DNA from: Planococcus shixiaomingii
Lineage (GTDB): Bacteria > Bacillota > Bacilli > Bacillales_A > Planococcaceae
Assembly: GCF_030413615.1 (NCBI RefSeq)
Contig: NZ_CP129236.1
Location: 3,146,001 to 3,210,000 of the forward strand
Direction of reading: 5' to 3'
DNA length: 64,000 nucleotides
Within the stretch, counting starts at the first letter, position 1, and each line of letters opens with the position of its first letter. A program made the position numbers and the translations under genes. The notes under the pieces were generated by a model. The model ran no database searches. It saw nothing but the letters and a program-made list of their open reading frames with translations, and was not told the DNA's origin. Of the stretch, positions 17,202 through 26,413 are shown in pieces.

Positions 17202-17237
17202 ATTTCTTCCACCCTTCCTTACCTTACTCTACTACTA

Positions 17238-18878
17238 TCACTGCTTATCAGCTGTTTTCAGATCCAAATAACCAACCGGATGGCGCAAGACTCCAGACAC
17301 GCCTTCTTTTTGAAGCTGGACTTGGTTATAGAAATGGATCGGGAAAATCGGCATTTCGTCCATTAGAAGTTTCTCTGCTTGAATCAGCTTCTCCCAGCGC
17401 ACAGCCGAATCTGTTTCTGTTTTCGCATCTGCAATCAATTGATCAAATTCAGGATTTGACCATTGCGTGCGGTTCATCGACGAACCAGTGATAAAGCTTT
17501 CCAATGCATTGACTGGATCCGCATAGTCATGCAAGAACGAGCTGCGCGACAATTGATATTTGAACGCAGATTGTTCTTCCGCAAATACGGCGCTTTCCAC
17601 ACTTTGCAGTTTCACATCAATGCCCAATGTTTGTTTAAACTGATCTTGAAGCGTTTCAGCGATGATTTGGTGCGTATCGCTTGTTGAGAAAGTAAGAGTG
17701 ACTTCTGGAAGCGTATCCCAGCCTTCTTCTTTCATTCCTTCGTCAAGCAGCTGCTTCGCTTTTTCGGCGTCAAACTTCACCAAGTCGCCAGCCGCGTCAC
17801 GGAAATCTTTGCCGTCCGGCCCTTCAAATCCATATGAAGTAAATCCGTGGGCAGGCTTCTCGCCATTTTTCGTTACGTATTGCACGATGTCTTCCTGGTT
17901 AACTGCATAAGCCAATGCTTGGCGGACTTTTTTATTCGTAAATGGTTCTTCTTTCACATTATAACGGTAGAAGTAGGTTCCCGCTTGATCCAATACCGAA
18001 ATTTCCGGTGAATCCATCAAGTCTTCCGACAGTTCAGCCGGTACGCTTGATACATCCAGTTCGCCCGCTTGGTACATTTGGTATTCAGTGTTTTCGTCAT
18101 TCACCATTGCCCAGTGGACGCCATCTAATTTCACATTCGCAGCATCCCAATATTCTTCGTTCTTTTCAAAGACAAATTCTTCGTCGTGGCTCCAAGAAGC
18201 TAATTTGAACGGGCCGTTTCCAACATACGAGTCTGCTTCTGTATGCCATTTCGGATTTTCAGTAGCTACTGCTTCGTTGATCGGGAAAAAGTTAGGATTC
18301 GTAATGATATTTAGGAACGCTTCTGTCGGAGCTGTCAGCGTAACAACCAATGTTTTATCATCTTCTGCTACCACTTTGACGTCTTCTGCAGAACCTTCCC
18401 CTGTGTTGTATGCTTCCGCACCTTCAATAAAATAGCCGAGGAAAGCAGCAGGTGAAGCCGTTTCCGGATTTAACATGTGGCGCCAACCGAATACGAAGTC
18501 GCTCGCTTTCACCGTGTCGCCGTTTGACCATTTGGCATCTTCACGGATTTTAAATGTATACGTCTTGCCGTCTTCAGAGATATCGATGGATTCTGCAGTC
18601 GCTTCGACAGGCTGTGAACTTTCATCCAAGCGCGTCAAGCCTTCCATCAAGTTGTTCAAAGCGTTCCAAGAAACTGCGTCAAAACCGATCGACGGATCGA
18701 ATGACGTCGGTTCTTGCGAGTTGTTCAGTTGAAGAATTTTCTTTTCCCCAGTTTCTGTTTCTGTTGCCGTGCCTTCTTCACCTTTTGCAGGTTCTTCACC
18801 CGCGTCTTCACTCGCTGTACATGCAGCAAGAACAAAAGCCAACATCGCCATTAAAAATAAAACCAGCCACTTCTTCAT
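17238..18878 (-). CDS. dppE: Dipeptide/oligopeptide-binding lipoprotein DppE
   Basis: A 546-residue extracytoplasmic solute-binding protein of the SBP family 5. A lipoprotein signal peptide ends in the lipobox LAAC with Cys20 as the lipidated residue, followed by an acidic linker (EDAGEEPAKGEEGTATE). The family 5 pattern is seen in GLTRLDESSQPVEATAESI, DAKWSNGDTVKASDFVFGW and VKASDF, and in the C-terminal PIFPIHFYNQVQL. It delivers peptides to the DppBC permease. It follows dppD after 61 bp and is the last gene of the dpp half, before a repeat-filled gap. Confidence 0.92.
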   Translation of the reverse strand: MKKWLVLFLMAMLAFVLAACTASEDAGEEPAKGEEGTATETETGEKKILQLNNSQEPTSFDPSIGFDAVSWNALNNLMEGLTRLDESSQPVEATAESIDISEDGKTYTFKIREDAKWSNGDTVKASDFVFGWRHMLNPETASPAAFLGYFIEGAEAYNTGEGSAEDVKVVAEDDKTLVVTLTAPTEAFLNIITNPNFFPINEAVATENPKWHTEADSYVGNGPFKLASWSHDEEFVFEKNEEYWDAANVKLDGVHWAMVNDENTEYQMYQAGELDVSSVPAELSEDLMDSPEISVLDQAGTYFYRYNVKEEPFTNKKVRQALAYAVNQEDIVQYVTKNGEKPAHGFTSYGFEGPDGKDFRDAAGDLVKFDAEKAKQLLDEGMKEEGWDTLPEVTLTFSTSDTHQIIAETLQDQFKQTLGIDVKLQSVESAVFAEEQSAFKYQLSRSSFLHDYADPVNALESFITGSSMNRTQWSNPEFDQLIADAKTETDSAVRWEKLIQAEKLLMDEMPIFPIHFYNQVQLQKEGVSGVLRHPVGYLDLKTADKQ

Positions 18879-18939
18879 CCAATTTCCCCCTTTGTTTCAT
18901 ATGTGCATATGTGAATGCGCAACTGCGCTTTCAGCCAAA

Positions 18940-20073
18940 TCAATGCGCGAACGCGCCTTCTTGAATCAATTTCTTCGCCCGCTCATCCTGCAGCCAGCAA
19001 TCGACTTTCTGGGTATCCGATATACTGGTCGGCTCTGGATAAACATGGGCACACACTTCCATCGCAAAAGGACAGCGCGGCGCAAAAGGGCACCCTGCAG
19101 GCGGCGAGAACAAATCCGGCGGCGTGCCGTCAATCGGCACCAGTTCCTCTTCTTTCAAATCCAGGCGCGGTACCGAATTCAGCAAGCCTCTCGTATAAGG
19201 ATGGTTCGCCGTATAGAAAATTTCCCGTTTGGTGCCGGTTTCAACGATTTTCCCGGCATACATGACGGCAATGCGATCGGCGATTTTGGCGACAACCCCA
19301 AGGTCGTGCGTAATCAAAATAATTGATACGCCTGTTTTCGCTTGGATTTCTTCAAACAGCTCCAGAATCTGCGCTTGAATTGTCACATCGAGTGCCGTCG
19401 TCGGCTCATCCGCAATCAGCAATTCCGGTTCGCAAATGAGTGCAATGGCGATAACAATGCGCTGCCGCATTCCGCCCGAAAATTGGTGCGGGTATTGCTT
19501 CAAGCGTTCTTCCGGATTTGGGATTCCAACAAGATCGAGCATATCGATAGCACGTTTTTTCGCCTCTGCACCGCTCAATTTCTTATGCTGTTTGACGCCT
19601 TCGGTCAGCTGTTCGCCGATTGTCAGCGTTGGGTTCAGTGCGGTCATCGGATCCTGGAAAATCATCGAAATGTCGACCCCTTGAATTTTTCGCATCTCTT
19701 TTTTAGACAGCTGGGTTAAATCCTTCGACTTGAAATGTACGCCTTGGGACGAGATTTTGCCCGGCGGCTGCTGAATCAGTCCCATGATGGCATTGGACGT
19801 CACTGATTTGCCGCAGCCGGACTCGCCGACAATCGCCAGCGTTTCGCCTTTGAACAAGTCGAACGTCACGCCGCGCACTGCCTGTACCGTTCCGCCGTAT
19901 GTACTGAACGTTACGTGCAAGTCTTTCACTTCCAATATCTTTTCATCGGACACTGGCCGTTTCCGTTTCGGCTTGACGATTTTCCCCCGTTTGGCGTCGC
20001 GTGAAATCGGGTCCCTTTCCGCCCCGTCTTCTAAACGGGTTCGCGTCAATTCATCTGATAGTGGTTTCGTCAT
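18940..20073 (-). CDS. dppD: Peptide ABC transporter ATPase DppD
   Basis: A 377-residue ABC ATPase of the OppD/DppD type. Walker A GESGCGKS is at 83-90, the signature QFSGGMRQRIVIAIAL near 208 and Walker B LLIADEPTTALD near 229. The C-terminal cysteine motif CPFAPRCPFAMEVC is present. About 44 residues precede the usual start of the domain (KILEVKDLHV); this extension is basic (KRGKIVKPKRKRP) and its ATG has a clear RBS (AGGGGGTGAT), so it is likely translated. dppC ends 4 bp upstream. Confidence 0.9.
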   Translation of the reverse strand: MTKPLSDELTRTRLEDGAERDPISRDAKRGKIVKPKRKRPVSDEKILEVKDLHVTFSTYGGTVQAVRGVTFDLFKGETLAIVGESGCGKSVTSNAIMGLIQQPPGKISSQGVHFKSKDLTQLSKKEMRKIQGVDISMIFQDPMTALNPTLTIGEQLTEGVKQHKKLSGAEAKKRAIDMLDLVGIPNPEERLKQYPHQFSGGMRQRIVIAIALICEPELLIADEPTTALDVTIQAQILELFEEIQAKTGVSIILITHDLGVVAKIADRIAVMYAGKIVETGTKREIFYTANHPYTRGLLNSVPRLDLKEEELVPIDGTPPDLFSPPAGCPFAPRCPFAMEVCAHVYPEPTSISDTQKVDCWLQDERAKKLIQEGAFAH

Positions 20074-20077
20074 CTCA

Positions 20078-20998
20078 TCACCCCCTCATTTTCGGATCGA
20101 GCGCATCTTGCAGCCCGTCGCCCAATACGTTAAATGCAAACATGGTCAGTGAAATAAATAGGGCCGGGAAGAACAACCGCCACCAGTCGCCGGAAATGAT
20201 GACCGGCAAGGCGTCATTCGCCATTACGCCCCAGCTCGCAAAAGGCGCTTGAATCCCGAGCCCGAGAAAGCTCAGGAACGCTTCCGCGAAAATAGCGCTC
20301 GGCACCGTCAATGTCATTTGGACAATGATTGGCCCCATGGCGTTCGGAATCAGGTTTTTCCGGATGATACGTCCTGTCTTTGCGCCGAACGATTTGGAGG
20401 CAGTGACAAATTCATAGTTCTTCACTTGCAGCACCTGCCCCCGGACAATACGGGCCATGCCGACCCAACCGGTAATCGTCAGCGCAATAATGATCGTCGT
20501 CAAACTCGGTCCCATGACGACCAGCAATAAAATGACGACAAGTAAATACGGCAAGCCGTAAAGCACTTCCACGATCCGCATCATGACGGCGTCTGTGCGG
20601 CCGCCTTTATAGCCGGCAATGCCGCCGTACACGATGCCGATGAAAAAGTCGATTAATGCCGCCATCAGCCCGACAAACAAACTGATGCGCGCTCCGTACC
20701 ACGTACGGGTAAAAACATCCCGGCCTGATTCATCTGTGCCGAACCAATGGGTGCTGCTCGGCGCCTGGTTTTGATTCGGCAAATCTTGTGTCGTCACTGA
20801 ATGCGGTGAAAAGATCGGACCGAATATTGCCATGAGCGCCAGGAACCCTAAGAACACAAGGCCCGCCATTGCCAATTTGTTTTTCTTCAAGCGCCGCCAA
20901 GCATCTTTCCAATAAGACAAAGAAGGCCGGACGACCGCTTCTTTTTCATCTCCGTCTTTTGCGAGTGGATGGAACCAATCATCTCGGACTTGGGTCAT
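20078..20998 (-). CDS. dppC: Peptide ABC transporter permease DppC
   Basis: A 306-residue inner-membrane permease. A cytoplasmic N-terminus of about 40 residues is followed by a first helix, an external loop with the OppC-type HWFGTDESGRDVFTRTWYG motif, and five further helices. The EAA coupling loop is EAFLSFLGLGIQAPFASWG near residue 255. ATG at 20998 has AAGGTG 7 nt upstream and overlaps the dppB stop by one base (TGATG); a GTG just before it is less well placed. Confidence 0.92.
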   Translation of the reverse strand: MTQVRDDWFHPLAKDGDEKEAVVRPSLSYWKDAWRRLKKNKLAMAGLVFLGFLALMAIFGPIFSPHSVTTQDLPNQNQAPSSTHWFGTDESGRDVFTRTWYGARISLFVGLMAALIDFFIGIVYGGIAGYKGGRTDAVMMRIVEVLYGLPYLLVVILLLVVMGPSLTTIIIALTITGWVGMARIVRGQVLQVKNYEFVTASKSFGAKTGRIIRKNLIPNAMGPIIVQMTLTVPSAIFAEAFLSFLGLGIQAPFASWGVMANDALPVIISGDWWRLFFPALFISLTMFAFNVLGDGLQDALDPKMRG

Positions 20999-21933
20999 CA
21001 CACGTCACCTTCTTTCTTATGAAGCTTAATGCGCGGATCTAGAATTCCATAGACGATGTCAACAAGAAACAGCATGAAAATGAGAAACGCGCTGTAGAAA
21101 ACCGTTGTCCCCATAATGACCGGATAATCGCGGTTATTAATGGAGTCAACGAAATATTTACCCATCCCCGGAATCGCAAAAATCTTTTCAATAACAAACG
21201 TTCCGGTCAAAATCCCGGCGAGCAGCGTGCCCATTATCGTTACGACCGGCATCAATGCATTCCGGAGCGCATGGCGAAAGACGATGCGGGATGGCTTGAT
21301 GCCTTTGGCACGGGCCATCTTTATGTAATCCTGCGTCAATACTTCCAGCATGCTCGAACGCGTCAGACGGGCGATAATCGCCATCGGCCCTGTCGCAAGC
21401 GCAAGCACCGGAAGCACCATGTGCATCGGGCTTTTCCAGGTTGCCGGCGGAAAAATATCCCACGTAACGGCGAGCTGCTGGATCAACAGCGTCGCCATGA
21501 CAAAGTTTGGAACGGAGATTCCGATAACGGCAAACGCCATCGCTCCGTAATCAAGCAGTTTGTTGTGGCGAAGCGCGGCCAGTATACCGAGCAGCACACC
21601 GGAAATAACCGCGATGATTATGGTAATGATTCCGAGCTCGAACGAAATCGGGAATCCGCGTTCAAGCAATTCATTGACTGTCCGGTTAGGGTCTTTGATC
21701 GAAGGTCCAAAGTCGAACGTTGCCAACGATTTCATGTAATCGAAATACTGCACGTAAAGCGGCTGATCCAATTTGTAGAATTTCTCCAAGTTCGCCTGAA
21801 TCGCTTCGTTCGTTGTCCTTTCCGATTCCAAAGGAGAGCCTGGCACTGCGTGCATCAAAAAGAACGTCAATGTCGCAATGATGAAAATAGTCATCAGCAT
21901 CATTAAAAAGCGTTTAATAATATAGCGGCCCAT
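20998..21933 (-). CDS. dppB: Peptide ABC transporter permease DppB
   Basis: A 311-residue permease with six membrane helices of the OppB/DppB type. The first helix carries TLTFFLMHAVPGSP, the usual OppB start. The cytoplasmic coupling loop is DYIKMARAKGIKPSRIVFRHALRN near residue 210 (family EAA motif, quoted in part). It forms the channel together with DppC. GGGGGAAAG stands before the ATG; dppA ends 16 bp upstream. Confidence 0.92.
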   Translation of the reverse strand: MGRYIIKRFLMMLMTIFIIATLTFFLMHAVPGSPLESERTTNEAIQANLEKFYKLDQPLYVQYFDYMKSLATFDFGPSIKDPNRTVNELLERGFPISFELGIITIIIAVISGVLLGILAALRHNKLLDYGAMAFAVIGISVPNFVMATLLIQQLAVTWDIFPPATWKSPMHMVLPVLALATGPMAIIARLTRSSMLEVLTQDYIKMARAKGIKPSRIVFRHALRNALMPVVTIMGTLLAGILTGTFVIEKIFAIPGMGKYFVDSINNRDYPVIMGTTVFYSAFLIFMLFLVDIVYGILDPRIKLHKKEGDV

Positions 21934-21949
21934 TTTTTTCTTTCCCCCT

Positions 21950-22774
21950 TTAACAGAACTTCGCTTGCATCGCGAGTTCCGTCATCACTAGCATTGCCCG
22001 GTATGCTTCTAATATATCTTCCGCTTGAAAATGGACAACCGTTGTTCCCGCTTCAATTTCACAGCCCGGCATCATAGCGGCAAGTTCCGCTTCGCCGTAA
22101 TTCGTAAATTCGATTCTGAGCAGAGGTGCATCCGGCGGCGCAAGCGGCTTGACCCTTTTGCGGTTATCGATTGCCTGGCGTGTTTTTTCTCTCAGCAATC
22201 GCTGGGCGTCTTTCGGATGCAGCGTTTTGACGGCTGAACGCGTCAGCGACTCTTTGACGGCTGCTGTTACTACATTTGGGATGAGCGCTTCCGCTTCTTT
22301 GCAAGCGCAGTCGTCTCCAGCAACCAGCAAAACCGGCACCCCGTGATATCCCGCCACCAATGCATTAAACCCAAGCTCCCCAATTTCCAAATCATTGATC
22401 CACATCGTTCGCACAGCGAAAATCATGGAATGCGCCATCACGCCTTTCTGGCCGGCACGCGCGTGGTACCCGCCAAAGAAAACGCCATCGTACGAGGGGT
22501 CCAGCCCTTCGACCATCGAATAATTCTTAACGCCGCCTGTTATCAGCAAAGCGTCTTCATGCAGTTCTTCTGCTAGTAAGTTGTTCATTTTCGAATGGCT
22601 GTCGTTTATAAGAAATTCCTTGGCGCCACCCTCAAATGCGCCGTGGATAATGGCATTGGCATCCCCTGTCATTAATCGCCTGCCCCGTTCGTAATTCGGT
22701 TCTTTTGAATCCACGTATGTATAATCCGGTAAAGCCGTTACTCCTTCCATATCCATCGATAAGTAAAATTTCAT
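21950..22774 (-). CDS. dppA: D-aminopeptidase DppA
   Basis: A 274-residue zinc D-aminopeptidase of family M55. Metal ligands are seen as D8 and E10 in SMDMEG, H60 in NDSHSKM, H104 in GGYHARAG and a further E near residue 133. The enzyme forms a decameric ring in Bacillus and releases D-amino acids from peptides such as D-Ala-D-Ala. It is the first gene of the dpp operon, with AAGGAG before the ATG, and its leader holds a candidate CodY site. Confidence 0.92.
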   Translation of the reverse strand: MKFYLSMDMEGVTALPDYTYVDSKEPNYERGRRLMTGDANAIIHGAFEGGAKEFLINDSHSKMNNLLAEELHEDALLITGGVKNYSMVEGLDPSYDGVFFGGYHARAGQKGVMAHSMIFAVRTMWINDLEIGELGFNALVAGYHGVPVLLVAGDDCACKEAEALIPNVVTAAVKESLTRSAVKTLHPKDAQRLLREKTRQAIDNRKRVKPLAPPDAPLLRIEFTNYGEAELAAMMPGCEIEAGTTVVHFQAEDILEAYRAMLVMTELAMQAKFC

Positions 22775-22839
22775 TGTGTTAAGCTCCTTAAGCTGTTTGA
22801 TTTCGCCTATAATTTGTAAAGAACTACCCTCAATGTATC

Positions 22840-22856
22840 AATATTGTAAGAATATT
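22840..22856 (-). promoter_or_regulatory. Candidate CodY-type operator in the dppA leader
   Basis: The inverted repeat AATATTGTAAGAATATT lies about 65 bp upstream of the dppA start. Read on the minus strand it matches 11 of 15 positions of the CodY consensus AATTTTCWGAAAATT. dpp is CodY-repressed in Bacillus, so the position makes sense. A -35-like TTGACT lies further upstream near 22895. The region is very AT-rich, so chance similarity is possible. Confidence 0.35.
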
Positions 22857-23067
22857 TCAATATAATTCTATATTCGCTCAAATTATAATTTCAGTCAACA
22901 CTACCATTTATTAAATATTCGTATATTTAGAATTTTTAGTTATTTAGATTCATGTTAATCATTCATTTTCTTTATATAATAAAAAACAAGTTACAAAAGG
23001 CGCTCTGTTTTGTAGCTGGTTTATGTAAGATCTTCTAAATAAACACTTCGTGAAGGGACGGATGAGG

Positions 23068-23172
23068 ATGAATTTTGAAAAAGCGCTTGAAATGGGATGG
23101 GAAGATCTTGCATTAGGAGTGGCCGGTTCAACAGCGTTAATGCTGGTCCTTAATTTTTTCACTTTAATGTAG
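23068..23172 (+). CDS. Small single-helix membrane protein (34 residues), hypothetical
   Basis: A short frame reading MNFEKALEMGWEDLALG then a hydrophobic helix ending NFFTLM. An acidic N-terminal segment precedes one membrane span. An in-frame ATG two codons earlier (23062) is nearer to AAGGGACGG and may be the true start. TATAAT lies at 22975-22980, about 90 bp upstream. The frame stands alone on the plus strand and is closed 28 bp later by a strong terminator, which supports an expressed small gene or small RNA. I do not recognise the protein. Confidence 0.5.
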   Translation: MNFEKALEMGWEDLALGVAGSTALMLVLNFFTLM

Positions 23173-23200
23173 AGGTGACTTATGTTTAATTCAACTAGAT

Positions 23201-23236
23201 AAAAGCCCTTTTCCATAAATGCGGAAAAGGGCTTTT
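23201..23236 (+). terminator. Terminator behind the 34-residue ORF
   Basis: AAAAGCCCTTTTCC and GGAAAAGGGCTTTT around an eight-base loop, followed by TGCTATTTTT. The stem is near perfect and could work on both strands. Confidence 0.8.
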
Positions 23237-23255
23237 TGCTATTTTTCCCACACAA

Positions 23256-23290
23256 AAACGCCTGCTCCCTCTTCTATCGGGCAGGCGTTT
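23256..23290 (-). terminator. Terminator of the IDEAL-domain gene
   Basis: AAACGCCTGC and GCAGGCGTTT arms with a 15-base loop, followed by TTTTTG on the minus strand. Confidence 0.65.
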
Positions 23291-23310
23291 ATCCATAGGC
23301 AAAATTCACG

Positions 23311-23766
23311 TTATAAACCTCCAGTGTTTTGGCGTTCTAGCAAATCATGGAACATTGCTTCATCTCTTATAGACAACGCATAATCTATCATTCTTTCAAA
23401 ATTCTCATGCTCCAAGAATTCGATTGCGTCCATTGCTTCTGTTTTTATTTGATCGTTCACTTCCGTCACCCCTGACTTCTCTTCCTGCAATATCGCTTGT
23501 AAATGCATGTGTATATCAGATACCAGCAACAATTGATAAAGCGGCAATCGGATAAAGCGATTGCCTTTTTGGAACACAAACACTTCCGATAAATTTTCAA
23601 CTTGGAAGGTGTTCAAGTTCACGACAATCTCTTTTCCTTCAACTGGGATAAAATGAAACAGCTCATCATCTTTTAAAATCGAGAAGTATTGATAGGCAAA
23701 AACGAATTTCACCAAATGCCCTTCTCTTTTCGTATAAAATGGTTTCAGCAACTTTATCTGTAGCAT
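23311..23766 (-). CDS. IDEAL-domain protein, hypothetical
   Basis: A 151-residue soluble protein. The N-terminal two thirds is a mixed alpha/beta region that I do not recognise. The last 40 residues (AIEFLEHENFERMIDYAL, then RDEAMFHDLLER) match the IDEAL domain, a short helical motif of Firmicutes seen for example in YpiB. ATG at 23766 follows GAGAGGGGG at a normal distance; the frame is open upstream but without an RBS. The next gene upstream is another unknown protein, 109 bp away and in the same direction. Confidence 0.65.
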   Translation of the reverse strand: MLQIKLLKPFYTKREGHLVKFVFAYQYFSILKDDELFHFIPVEGKEIVVNLNTFQVENLSEVFVFQKGNRFIRLPLYQLLLVSDIHMHLQAILQEEKSGVTEVNDQIKTEAMDAIEFLEHENFERMIDYALSIRDEAMFHDLLERQNTGGL

Positions 23767-23875
23767 GTCTTTTCCCCCTCTCCCAGTTATTTGAATATTC
23801 TTACTATATAAACTATACCACATTTGAGTTGATTTTAAAATAAAAAAGCGCAAGGATTATGGCTATTAAGCGACA

Positions 23876-24229
23876 CTATTTTCTGCTTAAAAATTTTGGG
23901 CAAACAAGGAAATGCATGCGGTTTGGATGACTGCGAATATACACAGTATCCAGCATTTCCATGAGAAATTTTTCGAATTCCCCACGCTCAGCCTTACCTC
24001 GGTAAAAAACAATGCAGTTGTTTTGAAAATCGATTTTCACGACTTTTAGGTGGCCGTAAAATAAGAGCATATGATGCACTGTACAATTTTCTTCAGAATA
24101 ATAGAGTTGCCTCTTGATTTGTTTATGCTGTTTGAGTCCATGCCGCCAAAAAACTTCCCAGCTCTCCACATCTTCCTGATTTAATACATAATGTAAATCC
24201 GGAACTTTTATAACAATTGAACCGCCCAA
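23876..24229 (-). CDS. Hypothetical protein (117 residues)
   Basis: A 117-residue soluble protein without signal peptide or membrane segment. It has alternating hydrophobic strands (YYSEENCTVHHMLLFYGH, VVKIDFQNNCIVFYRG) and an amphipathic helix (EFEKFLMEMLDTVYIRS). No family is recognised. TTG at 24229 is the likely start because AGGAG is 7 nt upstream; the ATG two codons earlier touches that RBS. It may be co-transcribed with the IDEAL-domain gene downstream. Confidence 0.55.
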   Translation of the reverse strand: MGGSIVIKVPDLHYVLNQEDVESWEVFWRHGLKQHKQIKRQLYYSEENCTVHHMLLFYGHLKVVKIDFQNNCIVFYRGKAERGEFEKFLMEMLDTVYIRSHPNRMHFLVCPKFLSRK

Positions 24230-24820
24230 GTGCATTCTCCTATTCTACGTAATCTGCATTCGATTCCAGCTTTTCGTATCTATGGGTTTCATGTAAATTC
24301 GGCCTGCTATATTAAATGCAAGTTTGCCGTTATCAACGCCTCTTCTTTTTCTTTCCAGGAGTGAAATGAAGGGAAAGCGATCTTTTTGAAGCTTAATGGA
24401 GCGTTAAATTCACTTTGTTTAAATATTATTGTTCTGCAAAAAGAAGTAGCAAAACGATTATAAGTCCATCCCTTTCTTCTACCGAGCAGAAGAAACAGCG
24501 AACGCGCCATTGCAGCTGACCGCCTGCCCGAAATCCAAAAAGCCTATGCTATTCCGGGCAGCCATTTTGGAAAGAGGATTCGAGATTTTTTCTTGAAAAG
24601 CCTGCCCCTCTAGCCTCTTCATGCAAAAGAACTGCAATCTCCATACAAGGAAACTCTCCATGCATCTTATAAAATCCACTCTGCATTTGGAGATCTCTCG
24701 ATACCTCTTTGCCTTTTTCTCCGCTCTGACAAACACTCTTAGCCCAAAACACCACCAATCAAATCACACAATATTTCATCGCAAACCATGCGAAAGAAAA
24801 CGATTAACTTTCCTTCATCG
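24230..24820. other. Gene-free stretch upstream of the SWIM gene
   Basis: About 590 bp in which I see no supported gene. It contains a possible hairpin with TGCCCG/CGGGCA arms near 24524-24560. Open frames on both strands lack ribosome binding sites. Its right end carries the promoter of the SWIM-SNF2 operon. It may be a decayed gene or an unannotated RNA. Confidence 0.4.
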
Positions 24821-24849
24821 TTTACGGAGCTGCTTTAAAGCCGTATAAT
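24821..24849 (+). promoter_or_regulatory. Sigma-A promoter of the SWIM-SNF2 operon
   Basis: TTTACG at 24821-24826 and TATAAT at 24844-24849, separated by 17 bp. The start codon follows 31 bp after the -10 box. Confidence 0.75.
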
Positions 24850-24880
24850 AGAGGGAAAGTTTTATTTTGGGGCGATGCAT

Positions 24881-26413
24881 ATGGCTACGGTTCAATCCCT
24901 GGCACAACGATTCGATGATACTATTCACAATTATATGGCTGCTATCGATAAATCACTTCATCCTACACGTGAGCTGGATGAAGAAATGGTTCGAAAAGCA
25001 GTCTTTTTAGTGCGCCATGATGGCGTACAAATTCAGACTTTCAATGAAGAAAAACTGGTTTTAGAGGCAATCGTCAAAGATGCCCATACAGTCAAAGTTT
25101 TTCTTAATTTTGATAAACTCACCGCAATTTGCGCTTGTCCTCAAGAAGAAATGTGCCGGCACAGGTTAGCGGTCATCTTTGCGCTTTACCAAAAAATCGG
25201 CTCTCTCACTCAATGGGTAGCTGATTGGCGGGCACGGCCAAACGACCAATTGACGCTGATTTCAGATAAGCGTTCCCCTGCACAGTGGAATGCCAGAATA
25301 CGGAATGCCTGGCGTGATCCAGTGCCAGACTATACGACACGCAACTACTTTTATTTTGAGCAAATGTACGAAGGACGCCTTAAAAATGCGCTATCGTTTG
25401 TTCCGCTTGAGCGAGAGTGGAAAGTGCTTTACCGGACTTACGCCCATTTCATTTCGTTGAGCGAAGTTTGGGACACTTATATTAGCGGCTCAAAAGAAGT
25501 GCACCACTCCTTCTTTAAAACATGGTTCGAAGATGAGCTCCATGAGTTGAATGATTTACTTGGTCAGCTGCGGACACAGCGCCGAACGTTTGAATCGGAT
25601 GCTTTTTTTGACTATTTGCGGACAATGGTTCGTTCTTTCGTGAACGTGAAAGACGGTTCGTTTTCTCAGCGGTTTACCCTTTATCAATTGTTCTGGACCA
25701 GCCTCTTTATTAATAACAAAATGAGGATAGAGGAAGCAGCCGCTTTTTCAAAACCGGATGAACGAATCAACGCATTTTTTGGAATCTTACTGAATGATTC
25801 CGTAAATGTGACAAAAATATCACCGGATGAAGCACATGACTGGATTCAGCTCGCGCTTCTCGCCGAAAGCGAGAAGCATAGCCAAGCGCTCTCAGCAATT
25901 CTGATGGCCGTCAAGCCGCATGTGAAAACGTTTCTGTTTGAAGGGCTTTACACGCAATACCGTCAGCAGCATGTCCGGACGCTGAGCCGCCTCTTTTCTC
26001 TCATCCACTTAAGTGAGGCGGATTGGGAAGATCTGTTCAAACAATTCGGCCATTACGGCCTCCCTGCCTATTCTACTTATTTAATCGAAAAAAAATTATA
26101 CAAACAATGGGCCGAGCTTCACCACCTCCACAATTCACCGCTTTATTTTGTGGAAGAATGCGGACTGAAAGAAGTGCAGAACGCGGCACCTGATTATGTC
26201 TTGCCGCTCTATCACCGCTATGCACTGGCTCATCTGGAAGAACGCAACCGCACCAGTTACAAACAAGCGGTGCGGATCTGGAAAAAGATGAAAGCCGCCT
26301 GCAAGAAAAGCGGGCAAATGAGTTTCTGGGAAGCTTATATGAATGAAATCCAAACCCAAAACAAACGCCTTCGTGCGCTTCAGGAAGAAATCGAGAAAGG
26401 AAATCTGGTATGA
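24881..26413 (+). CDS. ywqB: SWIM zinc-finger protein (YwqB-like)
   Basis: A 510-residue protein with a SWIM zinc finger near residue 85-100 (CACPQEEMCRHRLAV, pattern CxC...CxH). The rest is helical and unassigned. SWIM domains bind DNA or proteins and often accompany SNF2 helicases. ATG at 24881 has GGGGCG 6 nt upstream; the ATG at 24875 abuts that RBS. The stop overlaps the helicase start by 4 bp (ATGA), so both proteins are probably made together. The same pair exists as ywqB-ywqA in Bacillus, where its role is unknown. Confidence 0.85.
   Translation: MATVQSLAQRFDDTIHNYMAAIDKSLHPTRELDEEMVRKAVFLVRHDGVQIQTFNEEKLVLEAIVKDAHTVKVFLNFDKLTAICACPQEEMCRHRLAVIFALYQKIGSLTQWVADWRARPNDQLTLISDKRSPAQWNARIRNAWRDPVPDYTTRNYFYFEQMYEGRLKNALSFVPLEREWKVLYRTYAHFISLSEVWDTYISGSKEVHHSFFKTWFEDELHELNDLLGQLRTQRRTFESDAFFDYLRTMVRSFVNVKDGSFSQRFTLYQLFWTSLFINNKMRIEEAAAFSKPDERINAFFGILLNDSVNVTKISPDEAHDWIQLALLAESEKHSQALSAILMAVKPHVKTFLFEGLYTQYRQQHVRTLSRLFSLIHLSEADWEDLFKQFGHYGLPAYSTYLIEKKLYKQWAELHHLHNSPLYFVEECGLKEVQNAAPDYVLPLYHRYALAHLEERNRTSYKQAVRIWKKMKAACKKSGQMSFWEAYMNEIQTQNKRLRALQEEIEKGNLV

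Noticed and set aside
24549..24758. 69-residue ORF on the minus strand upstream of ywqB
   Set aside because: TTG start without RBS, and overlapping competing frames; nothing shows it is translated.
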